The notes beneath the pieces were generated by a model. The model was not told the origin of the DNA. It did not search any database and worked only from the letters and a program-made list of their open reading frames with translations. From positions 1-64,000 of the forward strand of contig CADAJS010000004.1 of assembly GCA_902788315.1 (NCBI GenBank): a stretch of DNA of 64,000 bases. Direction: 5' to 3'. Shown here in pieces: positions 8,579 to 17,999 of the stretch. A program made the translations under genes and the position numbers. The DNA comes from an uncultured Bacteroidales bacterium. Its GTDB lineage: Bacteria > Bacteroidota > Bacteroidia > Bacteroidales > Bacteroidaceae. The first letter of the stretch is position 1. Each line of letters starts with the position of its first letter.

Positions 8579-9057
8579 GCAGGGGAGGATTTCTCACTTT
8601 TCTGTGCCCTAAGGGCTTGCGAATGACAATTTGGCCCTATAATCCCTGACTTCAGCGATGCTTCCCACTGATGGCACGTGCACTTTATAGTTTCATTCTG
8701 ATTCTTGTCGTGGGTGGACATGAGGCATCATCCGACTCCAAACGGCACGTTGCAGGATGCTTTCCACGATGTATCAAGAAAATACTCAAACCTAATTCAG
8801 AGAAGAAGTAACATCCATGTAATCAAAGTAACAATGATAGAAGTTCGATAAAAGATCGATAAATGAGCCTTATAAAGAGAATATAAGAAAACGTTAAATG
8901 AATCTATAAAATATCCTAAACGCCTGCGTAATGGCGGAGCAAGATGGAAGTGTACCAAAACTGTGAGACAAAGGGGTAAAAAGCCAAGGCACGGAGCGAC
9001 TGACACCGCTCCGTGCTTCGTTTTATTTCATGGGGCGATCTGTCCCCTGACAGTTGC
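8579..9057. other. Intergenic region between the accessory island and core genes
   Basis: AT-rich from 8770 to about 8930, with no credible gene on either strand. Apart from the terminator hairpin at 8989-9016 I see nothing else in it. The change to GC-rich sequence at about 8930 marks the edge of the accessory island. Confidence 0.5.
8989..9016 (-). terminator. Terminator after the GDPD gene
   Basis: Perfect 10-bp stem GCACGGAGCG/CGCTCCGTGC with an 8-base loop. On the minus strand it follows the GDPD stop by about 40 bases and is followed by a short T-rich tract; a TTTT also follows on the plus strand, so it may work in both directions. Confidence 0.65.
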
Positions 9058-9960
9058 TTATTTCAGCTTATGCTTCTTGTGTTTCTTGAGATACTGAATG
9101 AGCGGGCCGGGACGGTCGCTCTGGATGAGCGTAGCGCCGCGGTCGAGGATCCATCCCCAAGCCTCATCGGGCTCGTTCATCTCCACGGCGCGGTCATCGT
9201 CATGATAGGCACAGAGGGAGCCCCAGATGCTGTTGATCCATACCTTCACTCCCGCATCGCGAATCTGCTGGAAGCGTGCCTCGACGTCGGCATTGTAGGT
9301 CTTGAGACAGCACTCGATGGCCACGGGATGAAGCGCCAGGTTGGCCTCGATAACCTCCCGTGCATTGGGAGCGTCCACCTGCACGATGGGCATGTAGATG
9401 GTGTTCTTCACGACGTCGGCATTCTCGCGGAGTACCTTCTCCGGCGCGTGGCCCGACTTGATGATGATCTGCTGGGTGGTACCCGTGCGCTCCATAATCT
9501 CGTACACCTCCTGGAAATAGTCGTAGCCCTTGTCAATGTTCACCATAATCTTGTCCTTGCACAGCAGGAGGGCCTCCTCGAGTGTGGGAATCTTGTGGCG
9601 AGTGATCGACGCAGCGTGCTGCGGCTTGAGGTAGAGTTGCTGCAGCTCGGCATAGGTGTGGTCGCTGATCTTACCCTTACCGTTGGAGCAGCGGTCGAGC
9701 GTGCGATCGTGCATAACGACGAGCACACCGTCGCTGGTGCGCTGCAGGTCGAGCTCAATCATATCGACTCCCATGTCGATGCAGTTCTGGAAGGCCTGGA
9801 GAGAGTTCTCGGGCGCACTGCGCCAGTCGCCTCGATGGGCCACGACGGTGACATACTTGGGATTATGCAACAGATTGTCGCGCAGCTTCTCGGCGCGTGA
9901 CTCGGCCCATACCTGACCGGCCACCAGGAGAGAGAGCAGGAGGAAAAGTGTCTTCTTCAT
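9058..9960 (-). CDS. Secreted glycerophosphodiester phosphodiesterase
   Basis: A GDPD-family TIM-barrel enzyme that would release glycerol-3-phosphate from glycerophosphodiesters. The start at the ATG ending at 9960 gives a 300-aa protein with a clear Sec signal peptide (MKKTLFLLLSLLVAG, cleavage after VWA), so it acts in the periplasm or at the surface. The family motif AHRGDWRSAPENS carries the catalytic His, IELDLQRTSDG carries the metal-binding Glu/Asp pair, and VVMHD the second His. The C-terminus ends in a basic KKHKKHKLK tail. It follows the Gfo/Idh/MocA gene across a 103-base gap containing a strong hairpin, so it may be read only partly with that operon. Confidence 0.9.
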   Translation of the reverse strand: MKKTLFLLLSLLVAGQVWAESRAEKLRDNLLHNPKYVTVVAHRGDWRSAPENSLQAFQNCIDMGVDMIELDLQRTSDGVLVVMHDRTLDRCSNGKGKISDHTYAELQQLYLKPQHAASITRHKIPTLEEALLLCKDKIMVNIDKGYDYFQEVYEIMERTGTTQQIIIKSGHAPEKVLRENADVVKNTIYMPIVQVDAPNAREVIEANLALHPVAIECCLKTYNADVEARFQQIRDAGVKVWINSIWGSLCAYHDDDRAVEMNEPDEAWGWILDRGATLIQSDRPGPLIQYLKKHKKHKLK

Positions 9961-10012
9961 TATGTATGATTGATGAGTGGTAATGTCTTTGTTTAAAGTG
10001 GTACCAATATAC

Positions 10013-10046
10013 ATACGCACGCGCAGCCTTTCGCGCGCGTGCGTAT
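10013..10046 (-). terminator. Strong hairpin between the oxidoreductase and GDPD genes
   Basis: A perfect 12-bp stem ATACGCACGCGC/GCGCGTGCGTAT with a 10-base loop, 17 bases past the oxidoreductase stop. There is no clear T-run, so it could be an attenuator or mRNA-processing structure rather than a full terminator. Confidence 0.45.
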
Positions 10047-10063
10047 ATATAAATAAGGTAGGT

Positions 10064-11440
10064 TTATCCGCGACGCTCCAGATAAGGCAGCGTGTAGGGA
10101 CGGCGATACTCGTAGTAGTAGAGACGATGGGCAAAGGCCTCCTTGTCGTCGCCGAAGGAGAGCGTGGCGGGATTCCACTTCACGGGGCGCTTCAGCTCGC
10201 GGGCGATGTTCGTGATGCAGCACAGGGTGTTCGTGCTGCAGCCGTACTCGACGGGAGCATTGGGATCCTTGTGCTCGCGAATACCGTCGATGAAGTGCTG
10301 CATGTGGGGCGAGCTCACCTCGTATTGTCCGGCAGCCACCTCTTCCTGCTGCTTCTTCAGCAGTTTGCTGTCGGAGCACTCGATGTAGCCACGGGCCACC
10401 TTGAGCCAGCCCTTGTCGCCGATGAACTTGATACCCTGTGCGCCGGCATTGTCCTCGCGATAGGGACGCTCCTGCATGATGATGCCGTTGGCATACTTCA
10501 TGGTGAGCCACTCGGCACCGTTGTAGCCCTTGGGGATGAACTCCACGGGGCCCAGTCCGTCCATACCGATGGCAGCCTGTGCGATGTCGTACATGTGGGC
10601 ACCCCAGTCGGCGGGATAGCCGTTGCCGGTCTCTTCGTACCAGCGCCATGCACCCCAGAGCTTCTCGTTCTGGTCGGGATCGAGGGTCACCACGGGGCAG
10701 ATGTCGGTGTGATAATGAATCTTCGGGTTATTGAGCGGGCCCAGCCAGAGGTTGAAGTTCAGGTTGTCGGGCACAGGCATCTCGGGCAGGTCGAAGGGCT
10801 TTGGAGGATCGCCCACACGGCACCAGATCTCCTTGATGTCGCCCAGTGCACCGGAGCGCACCAGCTGGATGGCGGTGATGAACTCCTGGCTGCTGCGCTG
10901 CTGGCTACCCATCTGCAGGATGCGGTTGTTAGCACGCACGGCACGCTGTACGGCCAGTCCCTCGGTGATGGTATAGGCCAGAGGCTTCTGCAGATAGACG
11001 TCCTTGCCGGCCTGGAGCGAATGGATGGCCACGAGGGCATGCCAGTGGTCGGGCGTGGCAATCTCGATGGCATCGATATCCTTACGCTCGAGCATACGCT
11101 CATACTCTTCATAGACGTCGCAGCGCACAGGCATGCTCTTCTCCTTCTGCCACTTGGTCACATAGCGACGGAAGCGCTCGCGCTTGATGCTGTCCACATC
11201 GCAGCAGGCAGCCACCTGCACGCCCGGACAGCCCGTGAAGCTGCGGAAGTCGCTGCAACCCTGCTGACCCAGGCCGACAAAGCCCAGGACAACACGGTCG
11301 CTGGGTGCTACGCGCACACCATCCACCGTGAAGCTCGGGAGAATCATGAAACCAGCGATGCCAGTGGCGGCAGTCGCAAGGAAGTCGCGGCGCGACATCC
11401 CTTTCTCGGAAACCGAAGTCTTCTTTACTTTCTTTTCCAT
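10064..11440 (-). CDS. Gfo/Idh/MocA-family oxidoreductase with Tat-type signal
   Basis: A 458-aa NAD(P)-dependent sugar oxidoreductase or glycosidase-like enzyme. The N-terminus has a twin-arginine signal (SRRDFLATAATGIAGF), so the folded protein is exported. The Rossmann nucleotide-binding segment is VLGFVGLGQQG. The dinucleotide domain motif DIDAIEIATPDHWH and the catalytic-region EKPLA equivalent (here YLQKPLAYT, Gln replacing Glu) follow. The C-terminal half is the usual beta-sheet substrate domain. Substrate unknown; the family acts on sugars and inositols. It is 16 bases downstream of the flippase gene and probably shares its transcript. Confidence 0.9.
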   Translation of the reverse strand: MEKKVKKTSVSEKGMSRRDFLATAATGIAGFMILPSFTVDGVRVAPSDRVVLGFVGLGQQGCSDFRSFTGCPGVQVAACCDVDSIKRERFRRYVTKWQKEKSMPVRCDVYEEYERMLERKDIDAIEIATPDHWHALVAIHSLQAGKDVYLQKPLAYTITEGLAVQRAVRANNRILQMGSQQRSSQEFITAIQLVRSGALGDIKEIWCRVGDPPKPFDLPEMPVPDNLNFNLWLGPLNNPKIHYHTDICPVVTLDPDQNEKLWGAWRWYEETGNGYPADWGAHMYDIAQAAIGMDGLGPVEFIPKGYNGAEWLTMKYANGIIMQERPYREDNAGAQGIKFIGDKGWLKVARGYIECSDSKLLKKQQEEVAAGQYEVSSPHMQHFIDGIREHKDPNAPVEYGCSTNTLCCITNIARELKRPVKWNPATLSFGDDKEAFAHRLYYYEYRRPYTLPYLERRG

Positions 11441-11456
11441 AGGATTTTGTGTTAGA

Positions 11457-12911
11457 TTAGTTAATATTTGAGAAGAATCTCCCCACGAAGGGCAGGTTCT
11501 TCAGAGGTATGTCGTAATGTATGGCGTAGGCCGTAAAGACCAGGATGAGCAGGGTGTTGAGGGCCATCCGTGTCCACTCGTTCCACGCGGCAGGTTCCAG
11601 CTCCATCAGCCCGAAGAGGACGAGTGTCAGGACGAGGTACAGGGCGATGTCCCTCATCGGATAGCGGATGGGGTTCTTCTGCTGCCCCACTATGTAGCTG
11701 AGCACCATCGCCGTAGCATATCCCGCAAAGCCGCCCCACGCACAGGCCATATAGCCATAGCGAGGGATGAACAGGATGTTCACGGCAAACAGCACGATGC
11801 ATCCTGCCAGCGAGAACAGGGCTCCGTAGATGGTACGGTCAATCAACTTGTACCAGAAAGAGAGGTTGAAATAGACGCCCATCATAATCTCTGCCGCCAT
11901 GACGATGGGTACCACACGCATCCCCTCGCGATAGTCCTCGCCAATGATACGCTGCAGGAGCGGCATATAGGCCTCGACAGCAAGGAAGGCCAGAAAGGTA
12001 AAGATGAGGAAGTACTTCATGGCCTGGGCATAGTACTCCTTCTGGTCGCCGTCGCGGCTGATGGCAAAGACGATAGGCTCGTAGGCATAGCGGAATGCCT
12101 GTGTGATCATGGACATTATCATGGCAATCTTCACACAGGCGCCATAGATACCCAGCAGGACATTGGCATCGGCCTTCACGGGATATACCAGCGGGAAGAG
12201 AATCTTGTCCGCCACCTGGTTCAGGATGCCGGCAACGCCCAGGACGAGGATGGGCCACGAATAGGCGACCATCCGGCGCAGCAGGCGACCGTCGAAGTGC
12301 CAGCGAATGCGGAACAGTTGGGGGACGAAGAGCAGGGAAATGATGCCCGTACAGAGCAGGTTGATAAAGAAGACGTAGAACACGGATGTCTTATGCAGCA
12401 CCACAAAGTACAGCACATTCAGCCCGATATTCAGGAAGATGAAGAGCAGCTTCAGCGTGGCAAATCGGATGGGACGCTTCTGGAAGCGCAGATACGAGAA
12501 GGGCAATGCCTGCAGGGCATCCATTGCCACCACAGACGCCATCATCAGCAAATACTCGGGATGCGCGCCATAGCCGAGGGCGTCGGAAATCGGTGTGATA
12601 AAGCCAAAGATAATCAGGAGGAACAGGGCAGTGAGAGCCCCTATCAAGGCAAAGCCCGTGGAGAACACGGTATCGGGCTGCTCGTCCCGGTCGTTGGCAT
12701 AGCGGAAGAGGGTGGTCTCCATGCCGAAAGTGAGCAGCACCAGAATAAGTGCCGTATAGGCATACATATTGGTAGAGACACCGTAGTCGCCCGACTCCGC
12801 TGGCATATAACGGGTGTAGAGCGGCACCAGCCAATAGTTGAGGAAGCGCCCCACTATGCTGCTCAAGCCGTAGATGGCTGTGTCTCTTGCCAAAGATTTC
12901 AAGTTTGCCAT
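11457..12911 (-). CDS. Polysaccharide flippase (MATE/Wzx-like)
   Basis: A membrane protein of about 484 aa with 12-14 predicted transmembrane helices (for example FLLIIFGFITPI, ILVFTAYAIHY) and the N-terminal pattern of the polysaccharide biosynthesis/Wzx family (ARDTAIYGLSSIVGRFLNYWLVPLYTR). It probably flips lipid-linked saccharide units across the inner membrane. The start is placed at MANLKSLARD: the ATG is one base past the TGA stop of the upstream gene, indicating translational coupling. No glycosyltransferases lie next to it, so its substrate cannot be read from context. Confidence 0.9.
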   Translation of the reverse strand: MANLKSLARDTAIYGLSSIVGRFLNYWLVPLYTRYMPAESGDYGVSTNMYAYTALILVLLTFGMETTLFRYANDRDEQPDTVFSTGFALIGALTALFLLIIFGFITPISDALGYGAHPEYLLMMASVVAMDALQALPFSYLRFQKRPIRFATLKLLFIFLNIGLNVLYFVVLHKTSVFYVFFINLLCTGIISLLFVPQLFRIRWHFDGRLLRRMVAYSWPILVLGVAGILNQVADKILFPLVYPVKADANVLLGIYGACVKIAMIMSMITQAFRYAYEPIVFAISRDGDQKEYYAQAMKYFLIFTFLAFLAVEAYMPLLQRIIGEDYREGMRVVPIVMAAEIMMGVYFNLSFWYKLIDRTIYGALFSLAGCIVLFAVNILFIPRYGYMACAWGGFAGYATAMVLSYIVGQQKNPIRYPMRDIALYLVLTLVLFGLMELEPAAWNEWTRMALNTLLILVFTAYAIHYDIPLKNLPFVGRFFSNIN

Positions 12912-12912
12912 A

Positions 12913-14142
12913 TCAACCGAAGAATATGTATGCCACCACAATGGCGGCGATGACACCGCAGAGGTCGGTCAGGAGGCCGGCCGAAACAGCATGGCGCGTA
13001 TGACGTACCCCCACCGAGCCGAAGTAAACGGCCAGGATGTAGAATGTCGTATCAGTGGCTCCCTGGAAGATACAGGAGAGGCGTCCGATAAACGAGTCGG
13101 CACCATACGTCTGCATGGCATCCACCATCATTCCGCGTGCACCGCTGCCGCTGAGGGGCTTCATCAATGCCGTGGGCAGTGCTGCCACATAGTCGGAATT
13201 GCCGCCGCACCACTCCACCAGCCGACCCAGTCCGCCAACGACAAAGTCCATCGCTCCGCTGGCACGGAACACACCGATAGCCACCAGGATGGCCACCAGA
13301 TAGGGGATGATTCTCACGGCAGTCTCGAAACCGCCCTTGGCACCCTCGACAAAGGCATCATAGACATTGATCCGGCGACGCAGGCCGCTGAAGAGGAAGG
13401 CTACGATAATCGTGAACAGGACGACATTGGCCACCACGGTGCTCCAGGTGTTCATCGTCTCGCGGTCCACCTGCGACCCCATCCAGATGATGCCGCTCAC
13501 CAGGAGGCACAGGCCAAGCATGGTGGCCACGATGGCACGGTTCATCAGGTTGATACGCTGATAGAGGCTGGTGATGATGATGCCGGAGAGGGTGGCGATG
13601 GTGGTGGCGATGAGGATGGGGATAAAGACATCGGTGGGCTGTGCGGCACCCAGCTGTGCCCGATAGACCAGGACGCCTACGGGAATCAGCGTCAGGCCGC
13701 TGGTGTTCAGCACGAGGAACATGATCATGGCGTTGGTGGCCGTGTCCTTCTTTTGGTTCAGTTCCTGCAGACCCTCCATCGCCTTCAAGCCAAGGGGTGT
13801 GGCGGCATTGTCCAGGCCCAGCATGTTGGCACTGAAGTTCATGAAGATGTGACCGAAGACGGGATGGCCTGCCGGAATCTCGGGGAAGAGGCGCACCATC
13901 AGCGGTGAGAGCAGGCGCGACATGCGGTCCACCAGACCGCTACGCTCCCCTATCTTCATCACACCCATCCAGAGGCTGAGCACACCGGTCAGGCCGATGG
14001 AAATCTCGAATGCCGTCTTAGCCGAGTCGAAGGTGCTCGACATAATAGCGGGAAAAACGTCGGTATTGCCCAGCATCAGCTCCACCAGAGCGATGAGGAA
14101 GGCAATGAAGAAGAATGCAATCCAAATATAGTTCAGTACCAT
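12913..14142 (-). CDS. Nucleoside-recognition (SpmA/SpmB-fusion-like) membrane protein
   Basis: A 409-aa integral membrane protein with two nucleoside-recognition (Gate) domains in tandem, like the fused SpmA-SpmB proteins of Bacteroidetes. The first domain carries ISIGLTGVLSLWMGVMKI and GLDNAATPLGLKAME; the second carries AIRIIPYLVA-type and GSGARGMMVDAM sequences with a DTTFYILAVYFGSVG segment. Biochemical role is not established; Gate-domain proteins are related to nucleoside transporters. It starts 13 bases after ruvB and its stop is one base before the flippase start, so it lies in the middle of an operon. Confidence 0.9.
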   Translation of the reverse strand: MVLNYIWIAFFFIAFLIALVELMLGNTDVFPAIMSSTFDSAKTAFEISIGLTGVLSLWMGVMKIGERSGLVDRMSRLLSPLMVRLFPEIPAGHPVFGHIFMNFSANMLGLDNAATPLGLKAMEGLQELNQKKDTATNAMIMFLVLNTSGLTLIPVGVLVYRAQLGAAQPTDVFIPILIATTIATLSGIIITSLYQRINLMNRAIVATMLGLCLLVSGIIWMGSQVDRETMNTWSTVVANVVLFTIIVAFLFSGLRRRINVYDAFVEGAKGGFETAVRIIPYLVAILVAIGVFRASGAMDFVVGGLGRLVEWCGGNSDYVAALPTALMKPLSGSGARGMMVDAMQTYGADSFIGRLSCIFQGATDTTFYILAVYFGSVGVRHTRHAVSAGLLTDLCGVIAAIVVAYIFFG

Positions 14143-14155
14143 AAAGCCCGTTTTG

Positions 14156-15214
14156 TCAGTTAAACAAATCTCCTTGTAGTGGGTTGCCGTAGCGCGGGGA
14201 CAGGCTTCGCCCCAAATGAGTATAGGCCAGCTCTGTCACCTCGCGGCCTCGGGGGGTACGTTTGATGAAGCCCTCCTTGATGAGGAACGGTTCATAGACC
14301 TCCTCCACCGTACCGCCGTCCTCGCCAATGGCTGTGGCGATGGTGTTGATGCCCACTGGGCCGCCACGGAACTTGTCGATGATGGTGAGCAGGATCTTAT
14401 TGTCTATCTCGTCCAGACCGTAGCGGTCGATGTTCAGCGCCTCGAGTGCCACCCGTGCGATACGCAGGTCGATGCGTCCGTCGCCCTTCACCTGGGCAAA
14501 ATCACGCACACGGCGCAGCAGGGCATTGGCGATACGCGGCGTGCCGCGGCTGCGGCTGGCTATCTCGCCGGCGGCTTCTACATCTATGGGGAGCCCCAGG
14601 ATGCCGGCACTGCGGGTGACGATCTTCTGCAGCGTGGGGGCATCGTAGTATTCCAGGTGCAGGTTGATGCCGAAGCGGGCACGGAGCGGTGCTGTAAGCA
14701 ATCCGCTGCGCGTGGTGGCTCCGACGAGGGTGAAGGGGTTCAGGTCGATCTGAATACTGCGAGCCGAGGGCCCCTTGTCTATCATGATGTCGATGCGATA
14801 GTCCTCCATGGCCGAGTAGAGATACTCCTCCACGACGGGCGAGAGGCGATGAATCTCATCGATGAAGAGTACATCGTTAGGCTCCAGACTGGTCAGGATG
14901 CCAGCCAGGTCTCCGGGCTTGTCCAGCACCGGGCCGCTGGTGAGCTTGAATCCCACGCCCAGCTCGTTGGCAATGATATTGCTCAGGGTGGTCTTGCCCA
15001 GTCCTGGAGGGCCATGAAGCAGCGTATGGTCGAGCGGCTCGCCACGATAACGTGCTGCCTCCACGAAGATGCGAAGGTTGTCCACCACCTTCTGCTGTCC
15101 GCTGAAATCCTCAAAGCGCAGGGGGCGCAGGGCATTCTCAAAGTCCTTCTCCTTCATCCGTCCTTCTTCGCGGATGTCAAAGGAGCCAGCCTCATGCGTA
15201 TATTCGTCTGTCAT
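14156..15214 (-). CDS. ruvB: Holliday junction branch migration ATPase RuvB
   Basis: The hexameric motor that drives branch migration of Holliday junctions with RuvA. Full length (352 aa). Walker [10 protein letters not shown] at about residue 69, Walker [19 protein letters not shown], sensor 1 [18 protein letters not shown] with the Arg finger, and the C-terminal winged helix ending [20 protein letters not shown]. It is separated from ybeY by 34 bases containing a short TAATTGATAATA tract and from the next gene by 13 bases. ruvA and ruvC are not in the window. Confidence 0.97.
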   Translation of the reverse strand: MTDEYTHEAGSFDIREEGRMKEKDFENALRPLRFEDFSGQQKVVDNLRIFVEAARYRGEPLDHTLLHGPPGLGKTTLSNIIANELGVGFKLTSGPVLDKPGDLAGILTSLEPNDVLFIDEIHRLSPVVEEYLYSAMEDYRIDIMIDKGPSARSIQIDLNPFTLVGATTRSGLLTAPLRARFGINLHLEYYDAPTLQKIVTRSAGILGLPIDVEAAGEIASRSRGTPRIANALLRRVRDFAQVKGDGRIDLRIARVALEALNIDRYGLDEIDNKILLTIIDKFRGGPVGINTIATAIGEDGGTVEEVYEPFLIKEGFIKRTPRGREVTELAYTHLGRSLSPRYGNPLQGDLFN

Positions 15215-15248
15215 ACCTTATGTCAATTCATAATTGATAATACGCGCT

Positions 15249-15671
15249 TCACCACAGGTCTTGCCTCAGTCTGAGCGCTTCGTCCTCGGCCGCCTCCATG
15301 ATTTCGCGCTCGCCGGGTCCCTTGTCGTTGATGCCACACAGATGGAGGATGCCGTGGACCATCACCCGATGCAATTCCTCGTCATAGCTGGCCCCCACCA
15401 GTTCGGCATTCGAGCTTACGGTGTCCAGGCTGATGAAGAGGTCGCCGCTCAGGATGTCACCCTCCGTATAGTCGAAGGTGATGATGTCCGTGTAATAGTC
15501 GTGCCCCAGGAACTGGCGATTGACGGCCAGGATGCCAGGGTCGTCCATGAAGATGTAGTTCACCTCGCCCAACCGCCGTCCGTGAGAGGCGGCCACAGCG
15601 TCGATCCACTGCGATATCCGCTGTGGGTCGATGGCTGGCATCGGTACATCCTGTGTGTGATAGCGGATCAT
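15249..15671 (-). CDS. ybeY: Endoribonuclease YbeY (16S rRNA maturation)
   Basis: A 140-aa zinc-dependent endoribonuclease needed for 16S rRNA 3' processing and ribosome quality control. The signature HGILHLCGIND (three metal-binding His pattern, third position His-to-Asp-neighbour as usual HxxxHxxxxxH partly altered: the last ligand here reads as Asp) lies near residue 109, and the substrate-groove segment FDYTEGDILSGDLFIS is intact. Its ATG lies three bases past the S41 peptidase stop, so the two are co-transcribed. Confidence 0.93.
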   Translation of the reverse strand: MIRYHTQDVPMPAIDPQRISQWIDAVAASHGRRLGEVNYIFMDDPGILAVNRQFLGHDYYTDIITFDYTEGDILSGDLFISLDTVSSNAELVGASYDEELHRVMVHGILHLCGINDKGPGEREIMEAAEDEALRLRQDLW

Positions 15672-15674
15672 CTC

Positions 15675-17273
15675 TCACTCTCCTTTCGACAGCAGTTCCA
15701 CGGCCTTCTTCACTACATCATCGTCGGCATAGATGATGGCAAAATATTCGCTCATATCCCAGAGGTCGCGGGCTACGAGCGCCTTCACCATGCGGCGGAT
15801 GTTGCCCACGGTGTTCTGTCGTTCTGCCTCGTCCTTCGGTTCTATCTTCTGCTTCTTGGCCTCCTTGAAAAGGTCTTCTATCACCTTATCGGGCACCTCA
15901 AAGTCTGCCTTGAAGCGCTTGAAGGTGGGATAGGCCGAGGCCAGCTTCTTGCGGTTCTTGTCCGTATAGTGCAGGCTGGCATTGATGATCAGTCCCTTGG
16001 CCGACATCTCGCGGTAGCACTTCGAGTACTTTGTCGTGTCCAAGGGCACGAAATAGTCGGGCATGATACCTCCGCCGCCATAGACGGTACGTCCGCGGCG
16101 CAGGGTCTTGTAGCGCAGCGAGTCGGGGAAATGGATACTGTCGGCATTCGTCAGCTCGCCATTGTTATAGCGGTTGATGACGTCCTTGGCATAGCTCTGG
16201 CGGTCGCCCTTCTCATAGGGTTTCTGGATGCAGCGTCCGCTGGGCGTATAGTATCGCGCCACGGTGAGGCGTATCATGCTGCCGTCCTCCATCGTGATGG
16301 GACGTTGCACGAGGCCCTTGCCGAACGTTCTCCGCCCCACGACGATGCCCCGGTCCTGATCCTGAATGGCACCCGAGAGAATCTCCGAGGCTGAGGCACT
16401 GTACTCGTCCACCAGCACGGCCACCTTGCCTGTAGTGAACGCCCCGCCGCCCTTGCTGCGGAACTCCTGGTCGGGCACGCTGCGGCCGCGGGTATAGACA
16501 ATCATGTCACCCTTCTCCAGAAACTCGCTGGCGATGTCGGCCGCAGCCTGCAGGTATCCGCCGCCGTTCTGTTGGAGGTCGATGATAAGGTCTTTCATAC
16601 CCTGCCCCTTGAGTGTATCGAGTGCGTGGAGCACCTCCTTGGGAGTGGTCTCGGCAAAGTTATTGAAACGGATGAGTCCGATGGTGGGGGTCACCATGTA
16701 GGCAGCGTCCACCGAGTTCACCGGAATCTTGTCACGCTTCACGTCGAAGGAGAGCGTATCGCGGATGCCCAGCCGCACCACCTTCAGATGGGCGATAGTG
16801 CCCTTGGGACCGCGCAGGCGCCGCATGATCTCCTCTTTGCTCATCTTCACACCGGCAATCGCCGTGTCGGCTACGCTCACGATGCGGTCGCCAGCCTGGA
16901 TGCCCACTCGCTCGCTGGGTCCCTTCGGAACAGGCTGAATGACTACGAGCGTGTCCTCCAGCATATTGAACTGCACGCCGATTCCCTCAAAGCTGCCTGC
17001 GAGCGGCTCGGTCAGCTTCTTGGTCTCGCTGGCGTTCGTATAGGCCGAGTGGGGGTCCAGCTTCGAGAGCATGCCATTGATGGCACCCTCCACCAGCTTC
17101 TTGTTATCCACCGTGTCCACATAGAGGCTGGTGATAGCCAGCACGGCATTCGCCAGCTTGTTCATCTGTTCGCGCATCGGGTCTCGGCGCGGGGTGTTCG
17201 TGAAATGCACTCCCTGCGCCGCAGCACACAGGCCGGCACACAGGAGGCAGAAGGATATAAAGGCTCTTTTCAT
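15675..17273 (-). CDS. S41-family C-terminal processing peptidase
   Basis: A 532-aa secreted or periplasmic Ser/Lys protease of the Ctp family. Signal peptide MKRAFISFCLLCAGLCAAAQG. A PDZ domain (about residues 90-175) contains GSFEGIGVQFN and ERVGIQAGDRIVSV. The peptidase domain has the nucleophile Ser in DEYSASASEIL and the general-base Lys in RTFGKGLVQ. The C-terminal extension after residue 400 (HFPDSLRYKTLRRGR...) is typical of Bacteroidetes members. It likely degrades or trims envelope proteins. A -7 element upstream suggests it heads the operon that includes ybeY and ruvB. Confidence 0.93.
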   Translation of the reverse strand: MKRAFISFCLLCAGLCAAAQGVHFTNTPRRDPMREQMNKLANAVLAITSLYVDTVDNKKLVEGAINGMLSKLDPHSAYTNASETKKLTEPLAGSFEGIGVQFNMLEDTLVVIQPVPKGPSERVGIQAGDRIVSVADTAIAGVKMSKEEIMRRLRGPKGTIAHLKVVRLGIRDTLSFDVKRDKIPVNSVDAAYMVTPTIGLIRFNNFAETTPKEVLHALDTLKGQGMKDLIIDLQQNGGGYLQAAADIASEFLEKGDMIVYTRGRSVPDQEFRSKGGGAFTTGKVAVLVDEYSASASEILSGAIQDQDRGIVVGRRTFGKGLVQRPITMEDGSMIRLTVARYYTPSGRCIQKPYEKGDRQSYAKDVINRYNNGELTNADSIHFPDSLRYKTLRRGRTVYGGGGIMPDYFVPLDTTKYSKCYREMSAKGLIINASLHYTDKNRKKLASAYPTFKRFKADFEVPDKVIEDLFKEAKKQKIEPKDEAERQNTVGNIRRMVKALVARDLWDMSEYFAIIYADDDVVKKAVELLSKGE

Positions 17274-17295
17274 ATTAAATTGCTTGTTTCATCTG

Positions 17296-17303
17296 CAAAT
17301 TTA
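17296..17303 (-). promoter_or_regulatory. Bacteroidetes-type -7 element upstream of the S41 peptidase
   Basis: Minus strand TAAATTTG matches TAnnTTTG, 23 bases upstream of the ATG. No clear -33. Confidence 0.45.
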
Positions 17304-17486
17304 GCGATTTTTTTTGGCTTATCACTCGTTTATACACACTTTTGTGCCGTGAAACGGCAAATATTCCTATTCACGTGCCATTATCCCGAATTGCACGAGG
17401 GAGGCGATGCGCCTCGGAAAAGGAGAGATGCATATTGTCGGCCAACCCGAGAGAGGGGTAAAGCAGACGAGGAGGGAAAGAAAGGA

Positions 17487-17999
17487 TTACCTATAACGAA
17501 GTCCCTGGGGAAGGAACGGGACAATGTCGCGACCGAAATGGGCGAGTTCTCGCACCATGCTGCTGCTGATGCAGGCCAGTTCGGGGCGTGTGGGCAGGAA
17601 AATGGTATCGACGCCCGAGAGGCGGCGGTTCACCTCGGCCTGCTGCTCTTCATAGAGGAAGTCCTGAGAGTTGCGCACGCCACGTATGATGGCAGTGGCT
17701 CCGAGCTGTCCGGCCAGTTCAATCGTGAGCCCCGAATAGCTGACCACCCTGACTCGCGGTTCGTCACGGTACAGTTCGGTCAATGCCCGCACGCGCTCCT
17801 CCACAGGCAGCCATCCCGCCTTCCGCTCGTTATAGCCCACGGCGACTATCACTTCCCCGAAGAGCCGCAGGCTGCGCTCCACGATATCGGCATGGCCGAG
17901 GGTAAAGGGATCGAAAGAACCGGGGAAAAGCCCCCTCCCCCGCCCCTCTCCCATAAGGGAGGGAGTTATATGTTTTGACTCTTTTGCGTTATTATCCAT
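17487..17999 (-). CDS. coaD: Phosphopantetheine adenylyltransferase CoaD with repeat-derived N-terminus
   Basis: Transfers AMP from ATP to 4'-phosphopantetheine in coenzyme A synthesis. The conserved core begins at GLFPGSFDPFTLGH, containing the nucleotidyltransferase signature, and includes AIIRGVRNSQDFLYE and the C-terminal SSSMVRELAHFG. Normal family members begin two to four residues before the FPGSFDPF motif. Here the only upstream ATG adds about 24 residues, including TPSLMGEGRGRG, which are encoded by the GC-rich palindromic repeat at 17931-17965. The enzyme therefore appears to have acquired an N-terminal extension when a repeat inserted at its start. Confidence 0.93.
   Translation of the reverse strand: MDNNAKESKHITPSLMGEGRGRGLFPGSFDPFTLGHADIVERSLRLFGEVIVAVGYNERKAGWLPVEERVRALTELYRDEPRVRVVSYSGLTIELAGQLGATAIIRGVRNSQDFLYEEQQAEVNRRLSGVDTIFLPTRPELACISSSMVRELAHFGRDIVPFLPQGLRYR
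17931..17965. repeat. GC-rich palindromic repeat fused into coaD
   Basis: On the minus strand the element reads CTCCCTCCC-TTATG-GGAGAGGGG followed by a G-rich tail. Related copies lie at 18248-18298, 52764-52797, 52891-52928 and, more diverged, 56362-56416. In coaD it is read in frame as TPSLMGEGRGRG. Confidence 0.75.

Noticed and set aside
7435-8721. WYL protein with an N-terminal transmembrane segment.
   Set aside because: The extension contains the promoter, and the internal start fits the family.
14216-15274. Long plus-strand frames opposite ruvB and other GC-rich genes.
   Set aside because: They are antisense shadows of clear minus-strand genes with strong motifs, a normal effect of GC-rich codon use.
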